From positions 62,001-126,000 of the forward strand of contig WPDH01000170.1 of the NCBI GenBank assembly GCA_019137255.1: a DNA stretch of 64,000 bases, written 5' to 3'. Under the pieces are notes generated by a model that was not told the origin of the DNA, ran no database searches, and was given only the letters and a program-made list of their open reading frames with translations. This DNA is from Corinectria fuckeliana. Taxonomy: Eukaryota; Ascomycota; Sordariomycetes; Hypocreales; Nectriaceae. The translations under genes and the position numbers were made by a program. Below are positions 47,401 through 56,725 of the stretch, piece by piece; the stretch's first letter is position 1; every line of letters starts with the position of its first letter.

Positions 47401-48587
47401 AAGTATGTCCGTAGGTTGCCCGGGGATATGACACCAAACTGGGGGGGCACTAGCGATACCACGGCTGAGCACCAATGACTGCGAGGCGTAACCTGTGTCT
47501 TTGGTGCTTCATCTGTTTATTGTTAATGTCACAAAGTCGTGGTCATGAATGCGTCTCTGGCCCGTCTTTGTCACCTTTGATAGCAAACGAATATATTTGC
47601 CGTCTTCCCTGTCTCTCGGGCTTTGTTGTGACCCATCGGCCTGCCTTTGACTCCCGTCACCTAACCTACGAAGTAATACACACTGGCTGTTCTGTCAAAC
47701 TAAACAACTCGATCTACCCTTGGCTGTCTGGTGCTCCACACGCGGGTTGCCCGGTCTTTGCCTCATCTGTGTTCTTGGTCTGCTTGGTTACGTCCATAGT
47801 ACACAGTACCGAACAGTTCACTCCACCCCCTTTATTTTTATTCCCTCTTTCCTTTGCTTCAATTATCTGCATCCTTTTCTTTTGCTTGCTATACCGGCAA
47901 CCGACCTACCTATAAGATATAAAATATTAACCTCGACACGTATTCTTACGAAGAATAGTTGTATAGCCTGCGACCTTACGAACACACCTTTACCCCTCGC
48001 GCTAAACGTCACGTTAGGTGTAGAACGCGTGAGAGAGACAGTGAGAGAGAAAAACGGCCCCAGATTAATAATTCCCACCCCCCCGGCCCCCCGACGCAAT
48101 TTCCTACGGGGCCCTTGTTGGCCTGTCCCGCCAACCAATCCGCCTGAAAGACGGGACCAACCAGCCTGAGCCAAACCGCCGGTCCGTCCGTCCCAGGCGG
48201 TCGCCCCATCACCAAAAAAAACACCCCCCTGGAATTAATCCCAACTGCCCCTTCGATCTTGTTCCCTCTCCCACGCCCGTCATCTTTGGGTCGATCACCC
48301 ACTCTACACGTCGCTATTCCGGTGCTTGCTTGCACGCTCACGCCCTCGCCCTCGCTCTTGCTCTCAGTCTTATCAATCGCTACCGCAATCGCTGCTGCTG
48401 CTGTGCAGCTGGGTCGACCTGTTCGAGTTCGCTTGCTCCTTCGTCTGGCGTGTAAGTGTTGGCTGCTGCACCCGTCCGCCTCGATCGACATCCGCACCGC
48501 TTGTGCAACGCACCGCACCGCACCGCGCCGCACCGCACCGCCTCGTACCGCACCGCCGAAGAGGGTCCCCCCTCCCGCCCCAACAAC
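44411..48587. other. Long divergent intergenic region
   Basis: About 4.2 kb between kar9 and the conserved gene at 48588. Low-complexity pieces: GACT/GATT repeats near 44480-44505 and a C12-type homopolymer near 46677-46687. The last 800 bases before 48588 are strongly C/T-rich on the + strand, consistent with a promoter. Short AT-rich islands with TAGGTACCTA-like palindromic words occur near 46620. I see no supportable gene. Confidence 0.4.
48511..48556. repeat. Pentanucleotide repeat (CACCG)n
   Basis: Imperfect tandem CACCG units sit immediately upstream of the ATG at 48588. They are also open in frame with that gene back to an ATG at 48456, where they would encode an APHRT-type repeat. 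Confidence 0.92.
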
Positions 48588-50195
48588 ATGGCCCATTCCA
48601 TCACCGCTTCCGCAAACGAGCCACCGGCCTTCCGATGCGACTCGCCGCCTCCGGACACGCTGCCCACGCCGGCCATCGGCGCCTGTCCTGAGCTGTCCCG
48701 CTGTCTCTCAACCGCTTCGTCTTGGTCTCACGGCTCGAGCACCGATGCCAGCTCCCGAGACTCTCTGGGCAGCGAGGCGCTCTCCCGTCACTCCTCCGCT
48801 AGCTTTCAACCTCGCCGCTCCGATATCTCGGCCAACCCCCGCCACTCTAGCTATAGTCTTGATGGCAAACACCGTCGCCGCGGATATATGCGCCCCACCG
48901 GCACCGACTTCGCTGCCAGCGCCCGCTCGCGCGAGAGCGTCATGAGCCTGGGGAGCATTGCCCATCTGCAATACTACTTTGCTCGGACCGGTCTGCTCGA
49001 TGGCAAGGGTGGACAGTTGGCCCGTAAGAAGCAGCATCAGCGAGTGACCTTGGATCTCTCTGCCTTGGACACCACCGGTGTGACTCCGACCATTGTGGGC
49101 TCCGACTACGACTCCACCTATGCCTCCATGGGAAGTAGCCCTGACTTCGGCGCCCAGGGCTTCAGTCCCGATGGTATTGCGGAATCACCCGACGACGAGA
49201 TGAACAACTTCTACGACGATAGCTTCAGCGAGTCGGATTCCGGGATGCTTCCTCCTACAGTGAGCACGTATCACCACAGGGAAAAGATAGTCCCTAAGCC
49301 GCCCACCATCCTGGAACTCAAGGCAGAGCTTGAGCAAGCCCTGCACACCGCTTCTGAGCCGTTGCGCGAGGCCAGGGAGCGCAAAGAGGGCACCTATGAA
49401 GAACCCCTCGAGGCCCCCCAGTTCCCGAACATGCCCGAGACAAACACCCAAGGATGGTTTGAACTTCAAGGCATGCACATCCTCGATGTTGTCACACTGG
49501 CTATCCGGGCAGCCAAGATCTACTATACAGCACATGAGCTGCCCGACCGGCTAGACTCGATAAAACCGGAGAAGCAGATCCGAGCCGACCTTCTGGCTGT
49601 CATGGAAGTACTGAAGCAAATGGCCACCCGGAATTTCAAGGACGGCATGAAGGAGGACGAGATCAAGGTCATGGAGTCTTGGATTGAGAGCGTGTTTGGG
49701 ATCCTGAGGCAGGAGCAGGAGATCGAGGATGCCGAGACGGAGGAGCGGAAGAGTTGGGAGTGGCTTCACGGCGACTGGACCGGGCGAGAGCTGGAGCGAG
49801 AACGGGCATTCCTCACGTCCATGGACCTGTCCGCCGAGCCGCTCCCCGAGTGGACTCCGGTTTCCGAAGCAGCGGAGATCCCGACGCCCTTCCTCCAAAG
49901 CTTCCAGAACGGCTTTCGCCTAGTCAAGCTTCACAACGAAATGGTCAGGAAGTCTAGGCGGCGCTTCGGCACCATCCCGACCTTCCACACCGACACCCAG
50001 AAGCCCTATCGGTGCGCCGACAACCTGCGCTACTGGGCCAAGGCGGCCGAGTTGCGCTTCGAGGTTCTTCTTACCATCGACGCCCTCGGCATCGTCTACA
50101 ACAGCGAGCCCCAGCACTGGATCGACTTTGAGGCCGCCATCCTCAAGTGGTCTCGCCACGTGCGCGAGGAGATTACCAGAGAATTGGCCAAGTGA
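48588..50195 (+). CDS. Conserved fungal protein of unknown function
   Basis: 535 residues in one exon. Residues 1 to about 260 are Ser-rich and probably disordered, apart from a short motif that looks conserved (SLGSIAHLQYYFARTGLLDG). From about residue 260 to the end it is mainly helical and charged (ILELKAELEQALHTASEPL, GWFELQGMHILDVVTLAIRA, KSWEWLHGDWTGRELERERA, RYWAKAAELRFEVLLTIDAL). No signal peptide or membrane segment is seen. I do not recognise a named domain. The ATG at 48588 was preferred (aacATGG); an upstream in-frame ATG at 48456 would add 44 residues encoded mostly by the CACCG repeat. The dense, even coding character makes it a real gene. Confidence 0.85.
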   Translation: MAHSITASANEPPAFRCDSPPPDTLPTPAIGACPELSRCLSTASSWSHGSSTDASSRDSLGSEALSRHSSASFQPRRSDISANPRHSSYSLDGKHRRRGYMRPTGTDFAASARSRESVMSLGSIAHLQYYFARTGLLDGKGGQLARKKQHQRVTLDLSALDTTGVTPTIVGSDYDSTYASMGSSPDFGAQGFSPDGIAESPDDEMNNFYDDSFSESDSGMLPPTVSTYHHREKIVPKPPTILELKAELEQALHTASEPLREARERKEGTYEEPLEAPQFPNMPETNTQGWFELQGMHILDVVTLAIRAAKIYYTAHELPDRLDSIKPEKQIRADLLAVMEVLKQMATRNFKDGMKEDEIKVMESWIESVFGILRQEQEIEDAETEERKSWEWLHGDWTGRELERERAFLTSMDLSAEPLPEWTPVSEAAEIPTPFLQSFQNGFRLVKLHNEMVRKSRRRFGTIPTFHTDTQKPYRCADNLRYWAKAAELRFEVLLTIDALGIVYNSEPQHWIDFEAAILKWSRHVREEITRELAK

Positions 50196-50863
50196 CGACC
50201 GCCTTGGACCTCTCTCTTGCGTTGCGAGGATGGCCTTTCTTTTCTGCCCTGGAAGCTTCCCTCTTTCGCCTTTGATGACTGACGTTCGGATACCCGGAGT
50301 TTTTTTTTGTATTGGGTTTTTCTTGGGAGGAAATGGATTGACTTACAGATTGAATGAGCAAACTGCGCAGCCCCTTTTTTTTTATATATTACAGAACTTG
50401 CAGCATTTTTTTGTTGTTGCCACTAGTTGGGAACATGAGGGCATATGGATGGCATTGGCCCCTTGATCTAGATTACCTCCATTCAAGCATATACCCATAG
50501 CATAGGCCTAGGCGCAGACGAGTTTGGTTCGACTGATGCAGTCTGAGCACTGAGCCCTTGAATATTGCCTTTCACGTATAGAATAACAATTTTTTTTAAG
50601 AACCAATGCTGCTTCCCTGAGTGTCTTGTAGAGCGTTCGCCTGACAGGACTGTGCATACTTTAGTCAAGCTGTCTTGTATTACCCACGAAAAAGGACTCG
50701 TTTCTCATAGGCCTGAGACAATTGGCACCTCCTAAGGAACAACCTTCAGGCAAGCAAGATACTTGGAAAAGACACAACGAGAGGAAGAATAGTCTAAATG
50801 GGTAGACTAGGCTACGTGAGTCCAAAAAGAGAAGTCATTGACGCGGAACGCTAAAAATTCATG
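50196..50863. other. 3' flank before tRNA-Tyr
   Basis: T-rich 3' flank of the preceding gene with several T8-T9 runs. No gene. Confidence 0.4.
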
Positions 50864-50952
50864 TTCCCCAAGACCTGGCTCGAACAGGTGACCTTTCGGT
50901 AATCGAAGGGGCGGTTACAGCCGAACGCTCTTCCAGCTGAGCTACTTGGGGA
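50864..50952 (-). tRNA. tRNA-Tyr(GTA) with a 14-nt intron
   Basis: Acceptor TCCCCAA/TTGGGGA with discriminator A; D arm GCTC/GAGC; anticodon stem TTCGG/CCGAA around CT-GTA-A, a 14-base intron, then A; T arm ACCTG-TTCGAGC-CAGGT. All stems pair fully. An intron after position 37 is usual for eukaryotic tRNA-Tyr, where it is needed for pseudouridine 35. Confidence 0.96.
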
Positions 50953-51417
50953 GTTGGTTGTTGATGCCAACGAGGCTCGATAAACCACACTATACACCCC
51001 CGTAAATATGGTACAGCTGGTCACAAGAAGCACCTAATTGAGCTTCATTGAAGTTGGGCTTCTCCTTGGGCCATTGAGAGGTACTCGATTCACAGGTTTA
51101 TGGTTTTTGTCCAATGCTTGTGCTAGACAGATAGATAATTGTTTCGCAGACAGTCCAGTGTTTCATTGTGCCATCTTAACGGGCAAAGCAAGAGACATCC
51201 ATCAATATATTAGAAAGGGCCAAGCAAGGTCCACCACAGACACCAATTTGTATTGTGCTTGTTTTTGTTCATTTCTCATTTTACTATATATCCGCAGATT
51301 CCTTGCCAATTTGTGTATCACACTTCCTCTTACGAAGCTGTACCATGTACCCATAAAGTCATTACTGATTACCTTACCATGACAAAGGAGAAGAAACTAT
51401 GTTTACGGATGTGGTCA
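50953..51417. other. Intergenic region between tRNA-Tyr and the hsp20 gene
   Basis: 5' flank of the tRNA and 3' end of the small heat-shock gene. AT-rich; nothing else recognised. Confidence 0.4.
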
Positions 51418-52557
51418 TTATTCAATGTCCACCTTCCGAATCTCCGTCCACTCCATCTCAACCTTGGGGACTGTGATGATGAGAATACCATCCTCCATCT
51501 TGGCAGTGATGCCAACGCTGTCGATCTCTTCCCGGTGATCGGCGTCGTCCGGGGGGAGAATCACGTTGCGTTCGAACATGCCCACCTTGCGCTCGCTGGA
51601 GGTCAAGGTGCTGAGAAACTTCTCGTCGCCGGGGCGGTTGACTACACCTGTGATGTTGAGGAGGCTGCGGTCAGCGTCCCAGTTGACGCCAACTTCCTCC
51701 TTCTTCGCTCCTGGAAGGGCGACGTGGAGGATGTAAGCCTGCTCGGTGTCGAAGACGTCGACGGGAGGAGCGAAAGCGTCATAATTCTCGCTGTCATCGC
51801 CGGACTGTGCGGGCTGGAAGCGCTGAGCCTGCTCGCGGAAGTACTGGAATACAGGATGGTCGGCCAAGCCGTGTATGATGCCGCCATAGTAGACGGGGGA
51901 GCGTCGCCCGGGGTAGGGAGGAGCACGGGAGCCGGCGTGGGCGTGGGCGTGGTCGTGGTGGGGACCGCCGGGTCCACGACGACTGCCAGGGCCACTGTGA
52001 CCGCCGGGGCCTCCGCGACCTCCACGGCCACACTGATGGCCTCCGAAACGCGGGTGGAAGGGAAGAGTCCGTTCATCTTCGGGAGCGACTTCGGGAGCGA
52101 CCTCGGCAGGGTCAGGCGCATCAACGGGCACGGTATCGGTCGAATCGCGCTTTTCCTGGTCGGTATCGCGTTCGGTGTCGGAGGCTGAGTACCAACCATC
52201 TTCGCCGCTAGGCTCATCTTCGGTCATGCCGCCGCGATGACGGTGGCCGCGAGGGCCTCGGCGGCCGTGGTGGTCCCAAGGGCCATAATAATCCCAGGGG
52301 CCGGACGTCTGGCCATGGTACCACGGGCCCCATTCGGCGACGTGGGGCGGAGGCGGAGGATGAGCTTCGTGGGCCCCGGGGGTAGGAGGGGGATAGGCAC
52401 CGTGGTTGCCGGGCGCGGCAAAGGAGAAGCCGGCACCGAATTGAGGATGAGGAGCATTGTAATCGACGCCGCGGCCTGAATCCTGATTGGGATTCAAGGA
52501 CTGGATGAAGTCCCAGAAGCGCATTGAGGAGGATTGCTGAGACTGAGACGGAGTCAT
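51418..52557 (-). CDS. Small heat-shock protein (Hsp20/alpha-crystallin, Hsp30-like)
   Basis: ATP-independent holdase that keeps unfolding proteins soluble under heat stress. 379 residues. The N-terminus SSMRFWDFIQSLNP is followed by about 200 residues of low complexity rich in Gly, His, Pro and Arg (GPWDYYGPWDHHG, HHDHAHAHAG). The alpha-crystallin domain begins near residue 265: FAPPVDVFDTEQAYILHVAL, then GAKKEEVGVNWDADRSLLNI, FERNVILPPD and the hallmark MEDGILIITVPK. Filamentous-fungal Hsp30-type proteins are usually about 200-240 residues, so this one is clearly longer, with the extra length in the low-complexity N-terminal arm. The start at 52557 gives MTPSQSQQ; the frame is open further upstream, but that stretch is GGAGAT-repeat leader. 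Confidence 0.9.
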   Translation of the reverse strand: MTPSQSQQSSSMRFWDFIQSLNPNQDSGRGVDYNAPHPQFGAGFSFAAPGNHGAYPPPTPGAHEAHPPPPPHVAEWGPWYHGQTSGPWDYYGPWDHHGRRGPRGHRHRGGMTEDEPSGEDGWYSASDTERDTDQEKRDSTDTVPVDAPDPAEVAPEVAPEDERTLPFHPRFGGHQCGRGGRGGPGGHSGPGSRRGPGGPHHDHAHAHAGSRAPPYPGRRSPVYYGGIIHGLADHPVFQYFREQAQRFQPAQSGDDSENYDAFAPPVDVFDTEQAYILHVALPGAKKEEVGVNWDADRSLLNITGVVNRPGDEKFLSTLTSSERKVGMFERNVILPPDDADHREEIDSVGITAKMEDGILIITVPKVEMEWTEIRKVDIE

Positions 52558-52654
52558 GGTGAAGTACTTGCTGAGGTTGTGGGTGGAGTATTGGTTGTGT
52601 CGTGGTGGGTTAGGTGGACTTGGTAGTAGGTGGGGGAAGAGGTCTTGATCTGTG

Positions 52655-52707
52655 GGAGATGAAGATGAAGGTGGAGATGAAGGTGGAGATGGAGATGGAG
52701 ATGGAGA
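52655..52707. repeat. Imperfect (GGAGAT/GGTGGAGATGAA)n repeat
   Basis: Purine-rich tandem repeat in the presumed 5' leader of the small heat-shock gene, about 100-150 bases before its ATG. Confidence 0.9.
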
Positions 52708-54061
52708 ATGGAAAAGGCAATAGAGATGGATCACACCCTTTTATACACTTCCCTTGGACATCGACATCACGCACATTCGTTGACGTAGTATTCGGGTATG
52801 CAAGTCGGGTATGCAAGGGAGGCAACCGGAGGCAAACGTACACACGTAACGCGGATCTAGGCAGTAGGGCTGGAGCTGGGGCTGCGTCTCGCATCGCATC
52901 GAACCATAGAGAACACCGCCGAACTACTCGGGCGTTGGCCTCCGAGGCAGGCAAAAGGCTGCGGCAGGCAAAAGGCTACAGCAGTCTTGACGCCAAAGAA
53001 ATGGCACAGAAAGCGTCCGGATACATAGTAGTCGGGTTCGGGTTGAATAGCTGCCGCGCGTCCCACCCTCCTCAGAGCCCAGAGCCCAGAGCCCAGATCC
53101 CAGATTGGTGTTGAGCATCGGTCCCGACGGGGCCGAGATCAGCCAATGAACGGGACGGAGGCCTTCGGTTCGGAGACGAGACGCGCCCACACGAGTCGCC
53201 ACTCTGGGGCTTCGGCCTTCGGTCATCTCGATCGGCCGGGGTAAAAGGTGAATGAATGAAGTGATGTTTCCTGGTTCAGTTTGAGTCCCCCCCGCCTTCG
53301 TTATTGGCCTACTCGGTGCCAAGCCATTCATTGCTCGTGGGTATCGCCACACCGGCTCGAAAACATGCGCGTGGCTTGCCATCGTCACACCCTCGGAGCT
53401 GCTCGTACTTCCGCTTGGGGTGACTGGGACAATTCGCAGAAGCACAAGTTGTTGCTTATCGCTCTGTTGTGATGCATTCCCCTCATCGACGTCCACTCAC
53501 ACAGCGGGGTAGCCCGTCTGTGTCACTTGGGGGTTGCCTTGCAGGCTTGCACTAGCGATACGTGTTCCATGACGAATGGTTGAGGTGAGTTGGTTCTGCT
53601 GCGCACCCACGTCGTACATATGTATGTGATATAGGACAAAATCCTTGTCCGACATGTGACAGCTGTCCGAGGTATCGAAAGCGACTATCTACGTACAGTA
53701 CGTTGTTGGTCTCCCTCCAACGAGATGAGGCCCGTTCAGTGAAGATTTGGTGGAGCATCCGTTAGTAGGTATGCGTCTAGGTTTGTGAATCCAGGCACCA
53801 ACAATCCTCGAAGCCGTCCCAGAAAGAAACTTGAAAGTCCTTAGTGATATGTGGAAGTGATGTTGGTTCAGGCTCGGGCTGTGCCCTTTCACATCTCGGC
53901 CATAATGACACGGATCAGGTGCATGTGGGTGTTCGTGGCTCATCCCATTGCAACACCTGAGGCAGGTTGAATGTACCGAGCCAATCTTTTCTGCTTTTAA
54001 ACCACTAAAATAAGCCAAGATTTACGATACATTATTTCCCATATAAATTCTATGGCGACAG

Positions 54062-54417
54062 AAGTCCCGCTACTTATCGTCAGGTACTAATTAAGTACTT
54101 ATGAATAGTAGCATTGCGCTTAAGGTATCCCTTTGACAGTCCTACCTAAGATTGCCGGCGTAGACTTAGCTCCGGGTTTAATTAGGGCGTTGACCCACCC
54201 AAAGGTTTCTTCCGACGAGATAGCAACGGGCCTCCGTCTTGAATCTGTGAGTGTAATCTGGGCCGCGCGAAGTTGTTACTCAATCTAGCTGGAGACATAA
54301 AAGTCCCGTTCCATGAGCCCACCTTCCCACCACTGCCAGAGCCAATATCAGATCAACATGAATAGTACCTCTATTAGCCGTGCGTGACTCTAAGAGGCTA
54401 TCCCTTTGACAGTCCTA
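54062..54417. repeat. Degenerate direct repeat with ordered blocks
   Basis: Two copies share three blocks in the same order: AAGTCCCG (54062 and 54301), ATGAATAGTA (54101 and 54358) and a perfect 19-mer TATCCCTTTGACAGTCCTA (54126-54144 and 54399-54417). The spacing between copies grows from 239 to 257 to 273, so small indels separate them. Confidence 0.7.
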
Positions 54418-55044
54418 AGGCAGCACTTACGCCAGTAGCAGGGATTTAAGCTAATGAAAATGGGAGAAAAACAAGGTACATGAGGTCACACCCATTTTAT
54501 ATAGCACCAGAAGTAACAGCTCTGAGAGATCTACATTACAGTACATAACACTTCTCATAGAGGCACAGCATCTTAAAGTCAACCAGCGTACCTACCGCTG
54601 ATCTCCCGGGTCTCTGTGGGGAGCATACTAGGTCAAGCGTTGCCTTAGGCCGGGATTTGACGGCGAGTGGAGCCGTTACATCGGTCTGCCAGGATGCATT
54701 AATTAAGACGAAGGCTGCCTTTCGAACACAACAGCCCTGACAATTTGTTGGTATGGGCTACACGGTGAAGTGCGACAAGAACTCGCACCCGGGAGGCCAT
54801 GAGGTTAATGTCCAATGTACCGAACACGTCTATCCAGATGACGTTAGTGAGTCAATTGATCTTCGCGATTCCTTCGCCATGCCACGTGAGCGACGACAAA
54901 TGATTGGTCAGCGCAAGCTTAGAAATCTACCACTTCGTACCAGCCAATATAGTACTTGCTCAATCGTCGTTAAAAAAAACCCCCCAAAAAATATGATCTG
55001 CTGTTGAAGCATTTCTTCTACTAGTCTACCCGCGGATCTTCAAG

Positions 55045-55470
55045 ATGGGAGCATCACAGTCTACACCCTCGTCCCTACTAAAGTCACCCTCAAGCACCAT
55101 GGACGCCCAAGCTGCTACCCTTCGTAGGTTCCCCAGGCAGCCGTTACTCCCCCCGCAATGGCGTACGCTCTTCAGTCTCGGCTAACCACCTGGTCGCCAG
55201 CTTCCGTCGCTGCCGCGGTCAACTCGACGGCCACCCCCGAGGTCTCGAAGCCCAAGGTGAGATCGAAGCGCAACCCGACACCGAAAACCAATTCGATCCA
55301 GCCAGACCTACTGACGATAACCATCACAGCCCTGCTGCGTGTGCAAGGAGGAGAAGGCGAAGCGCGACGAGTGCATGCTGTTCTCCAACGCCGCAGACCC
55401 GGCCGCCGATTGCAAGTCGCTGGTCGAGCAGTACCGAAGCTGCATGACGGGATACGGGTTCCAGGTGTAA
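55045..55470 (+). CDS. cox17: Cytochrome c oxidase copper chaperone Cox17
   Basis: Cox17 carries Cu(I) in the mitochondrial intermembrane space to Sco1 and Cox11 for cytochrome oxidase assembly. Exons 55045-55123, 55201-55256 and 55330-55470; introns 77 and 73 bp with good branch and splice sites. Exon 3 holds the whole functional core: PCCVC (copper-binding Cys47-Cys48) and a twin CX9C fold (Cys50-Cys60 and Cys73-Cys83), ending YRSCMTGYGFQV. From ATG 55045 the protein has 91 residues starting MGASQS; from the in-frame ATG 55099, which has a better Kozak context (caccATGGA), it has 73, the usual Cox17 size. Both starts lie in exon 1. Confidence 0.92.
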
Positions 55471-55832
55471 AAACAGACGAGACATTGGGCCATTGAGGCC
55501 GTGTACACTATAATCTTAGACATGCGGGCAAAGCAATTCATCGGCATTCCTCTCCGGCTCGCAACTAATCGGCAGTGGCGTGATTCTCTTGGCCACCCGA
55601 AAGTCGCCGGGTCTTGACGATGTGGTGTTGCGCCAAGGTATCTGGGCTTGCGGTTGCATCAATGGCATTGTCAGAGACGTACTGACGTAAAATCGCTCGA
55701 CACGAGTTGAATCGTACTATCTTAGAAGGTGTCGGTGTCGGTCTTCAGCCCTAGTTGTTGAACATTATTACCGTGGTCCTTGCCTACCAGCACTAGGAAT
55801 CACCTACTTCGCATACAACCTTCACATCTCCA
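55471..55832. other. Convergent 3' intergenic region
   Basis: Between the 3' ends of cox17 and the coiled-coil gene; nothing further recognised. Confidence 0.4.
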
Positions 55833-56362
55833 CTACGAAGTCTTTTGACCCTTGATCTTTCTGACTTCCTCCTCCCGTCCAAGGTACCCCCTCATCATCA
55901 TTACTTCCAATTCTTTTGTAGAGGTGTTCACTTTTGAGACCAAGTCCGCCATCCTAGCCTCAATGTCCTTCCTGCGCTCAGTGGCCTCGATCATTGCTTT
56001 GACATGTGCTGCACAAGACTTTGACCTTTACGGTGTTAGTATCTACGCAACATCATGCTCTTGACGCAAAACGAGTCCCTCACTCTTTTTTGCGCCGCTC
56101 TGTTTGGTATGCGACCACTCGGGTACGCAAATCGTCCAAGGCAATGTCTGACTCTCGAAGGATAGCATTCATGCGCTCATCCCGGTCCCTTTTCAACTAC
56201 ATGGCGATCAGCGCACTTTCCTCCTTGAAAACAAGATACTGAACCTTTTACCTGGTTAATGCGCTGCTGGATTTGCATCGCCACCCTGCCAGGAACAGAG
56301 TCATCATTGGCGCTCGTGTACGCAGACTCAGGGTCGGCTCCGATGGGTGGAAGGGAAGACAT
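55833..56362 (-). CDS. Small coiled-coil protein, unknown function
   Basis: Three exons (56362-56252, 56196-56084 and 56025-55833; introns 55 and 58 bp) join in phase to 138 residues. After MSSLPPIGADPESAYTSAND the protein is almost entirely charged helix: VAMQIQQRINQLKRDRDERM, DIALDDLRTRVVAYQTERRK, MIEATERRKDIEARMADLVS, REEEVRKIKGQK. Heptad-like spacing suggests a coiled coil. Size and make-up resemble small kinetochore or complex subunits (for example DASH components), but no family motif lets me name it. The first acceptor (TAG) is good; the second (AAAG|G) is weak, yet it is the only one found that keeps the frame open, so the last exon is the least certain. It lies downstream of cct4 in the same orientation, 363 bp away. 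Confidence 0.6.
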
Positions 56363-56725
56363 GTGAGACGATTTTGAGGTAAAGATGATAACAACCCACG
56401 GTAGAAATGATTGCACAGCGATCCCCTTGGGATGTTGTGTTGCAGGAGGAGTATTGCGCACTGCGTATTGCGTACCGCGTTACTCAGGTGAAGTGGTTTA
56501 ACGCCCAGGTTTGATGTTGCGGCAGGTGTGTTACACCTCGCACCTGCCGTTATATGGAACCCAGCAGCCTGTGAACTGCCAACCACATTCCCGTGACTCA
56601 CTACGTCCGTCTTAACAGGCTTTACTGGCAAACACGCAGCGAACAACAGCTTCAGGAAGCAGATTTGTGACCCGTTTTGGTATTATCATACAGAACAAGG
56701 TATCATCCTCCTTGGGGATATCTCT
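56363..56725. promoter_or_regulatory. Region between cct4 and the coiled-coil gene
   Basis: Holds the cct4 3' end and, by position, the coiled-coil gene promoter. No specific element recognised. Confidence 0.35.

Larger units (their letters stand above)
52558..55044. other. Intergenic region between hsp20 and cox17
   Basis: About 2.5 kb. The hsp20 leader and promoter lie at the left with a GGAGAT repeat; an AGAGCCC repeat lies near 53075-53098. 53600-54700 is AT-rich with degenerate direct repeats (listed separately), perhaps a decayed repeat element. Open frames at 52924-53496 (-) and 54753-55007 (+) are not convincing. Confidence 0.4.

Noticed and set aside
52924..53496. 190-codon open frame (-)
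   Set aside because: Low-complexity, contains an AGAGCCC repeat and has no recognisable motif; most likely chance in the hsp20 upstream region.
54753..55007. 84-codon open frame (+) just before cox17
   Set aside because: No motif, and its position fits cox17 promoter or leader sequence.
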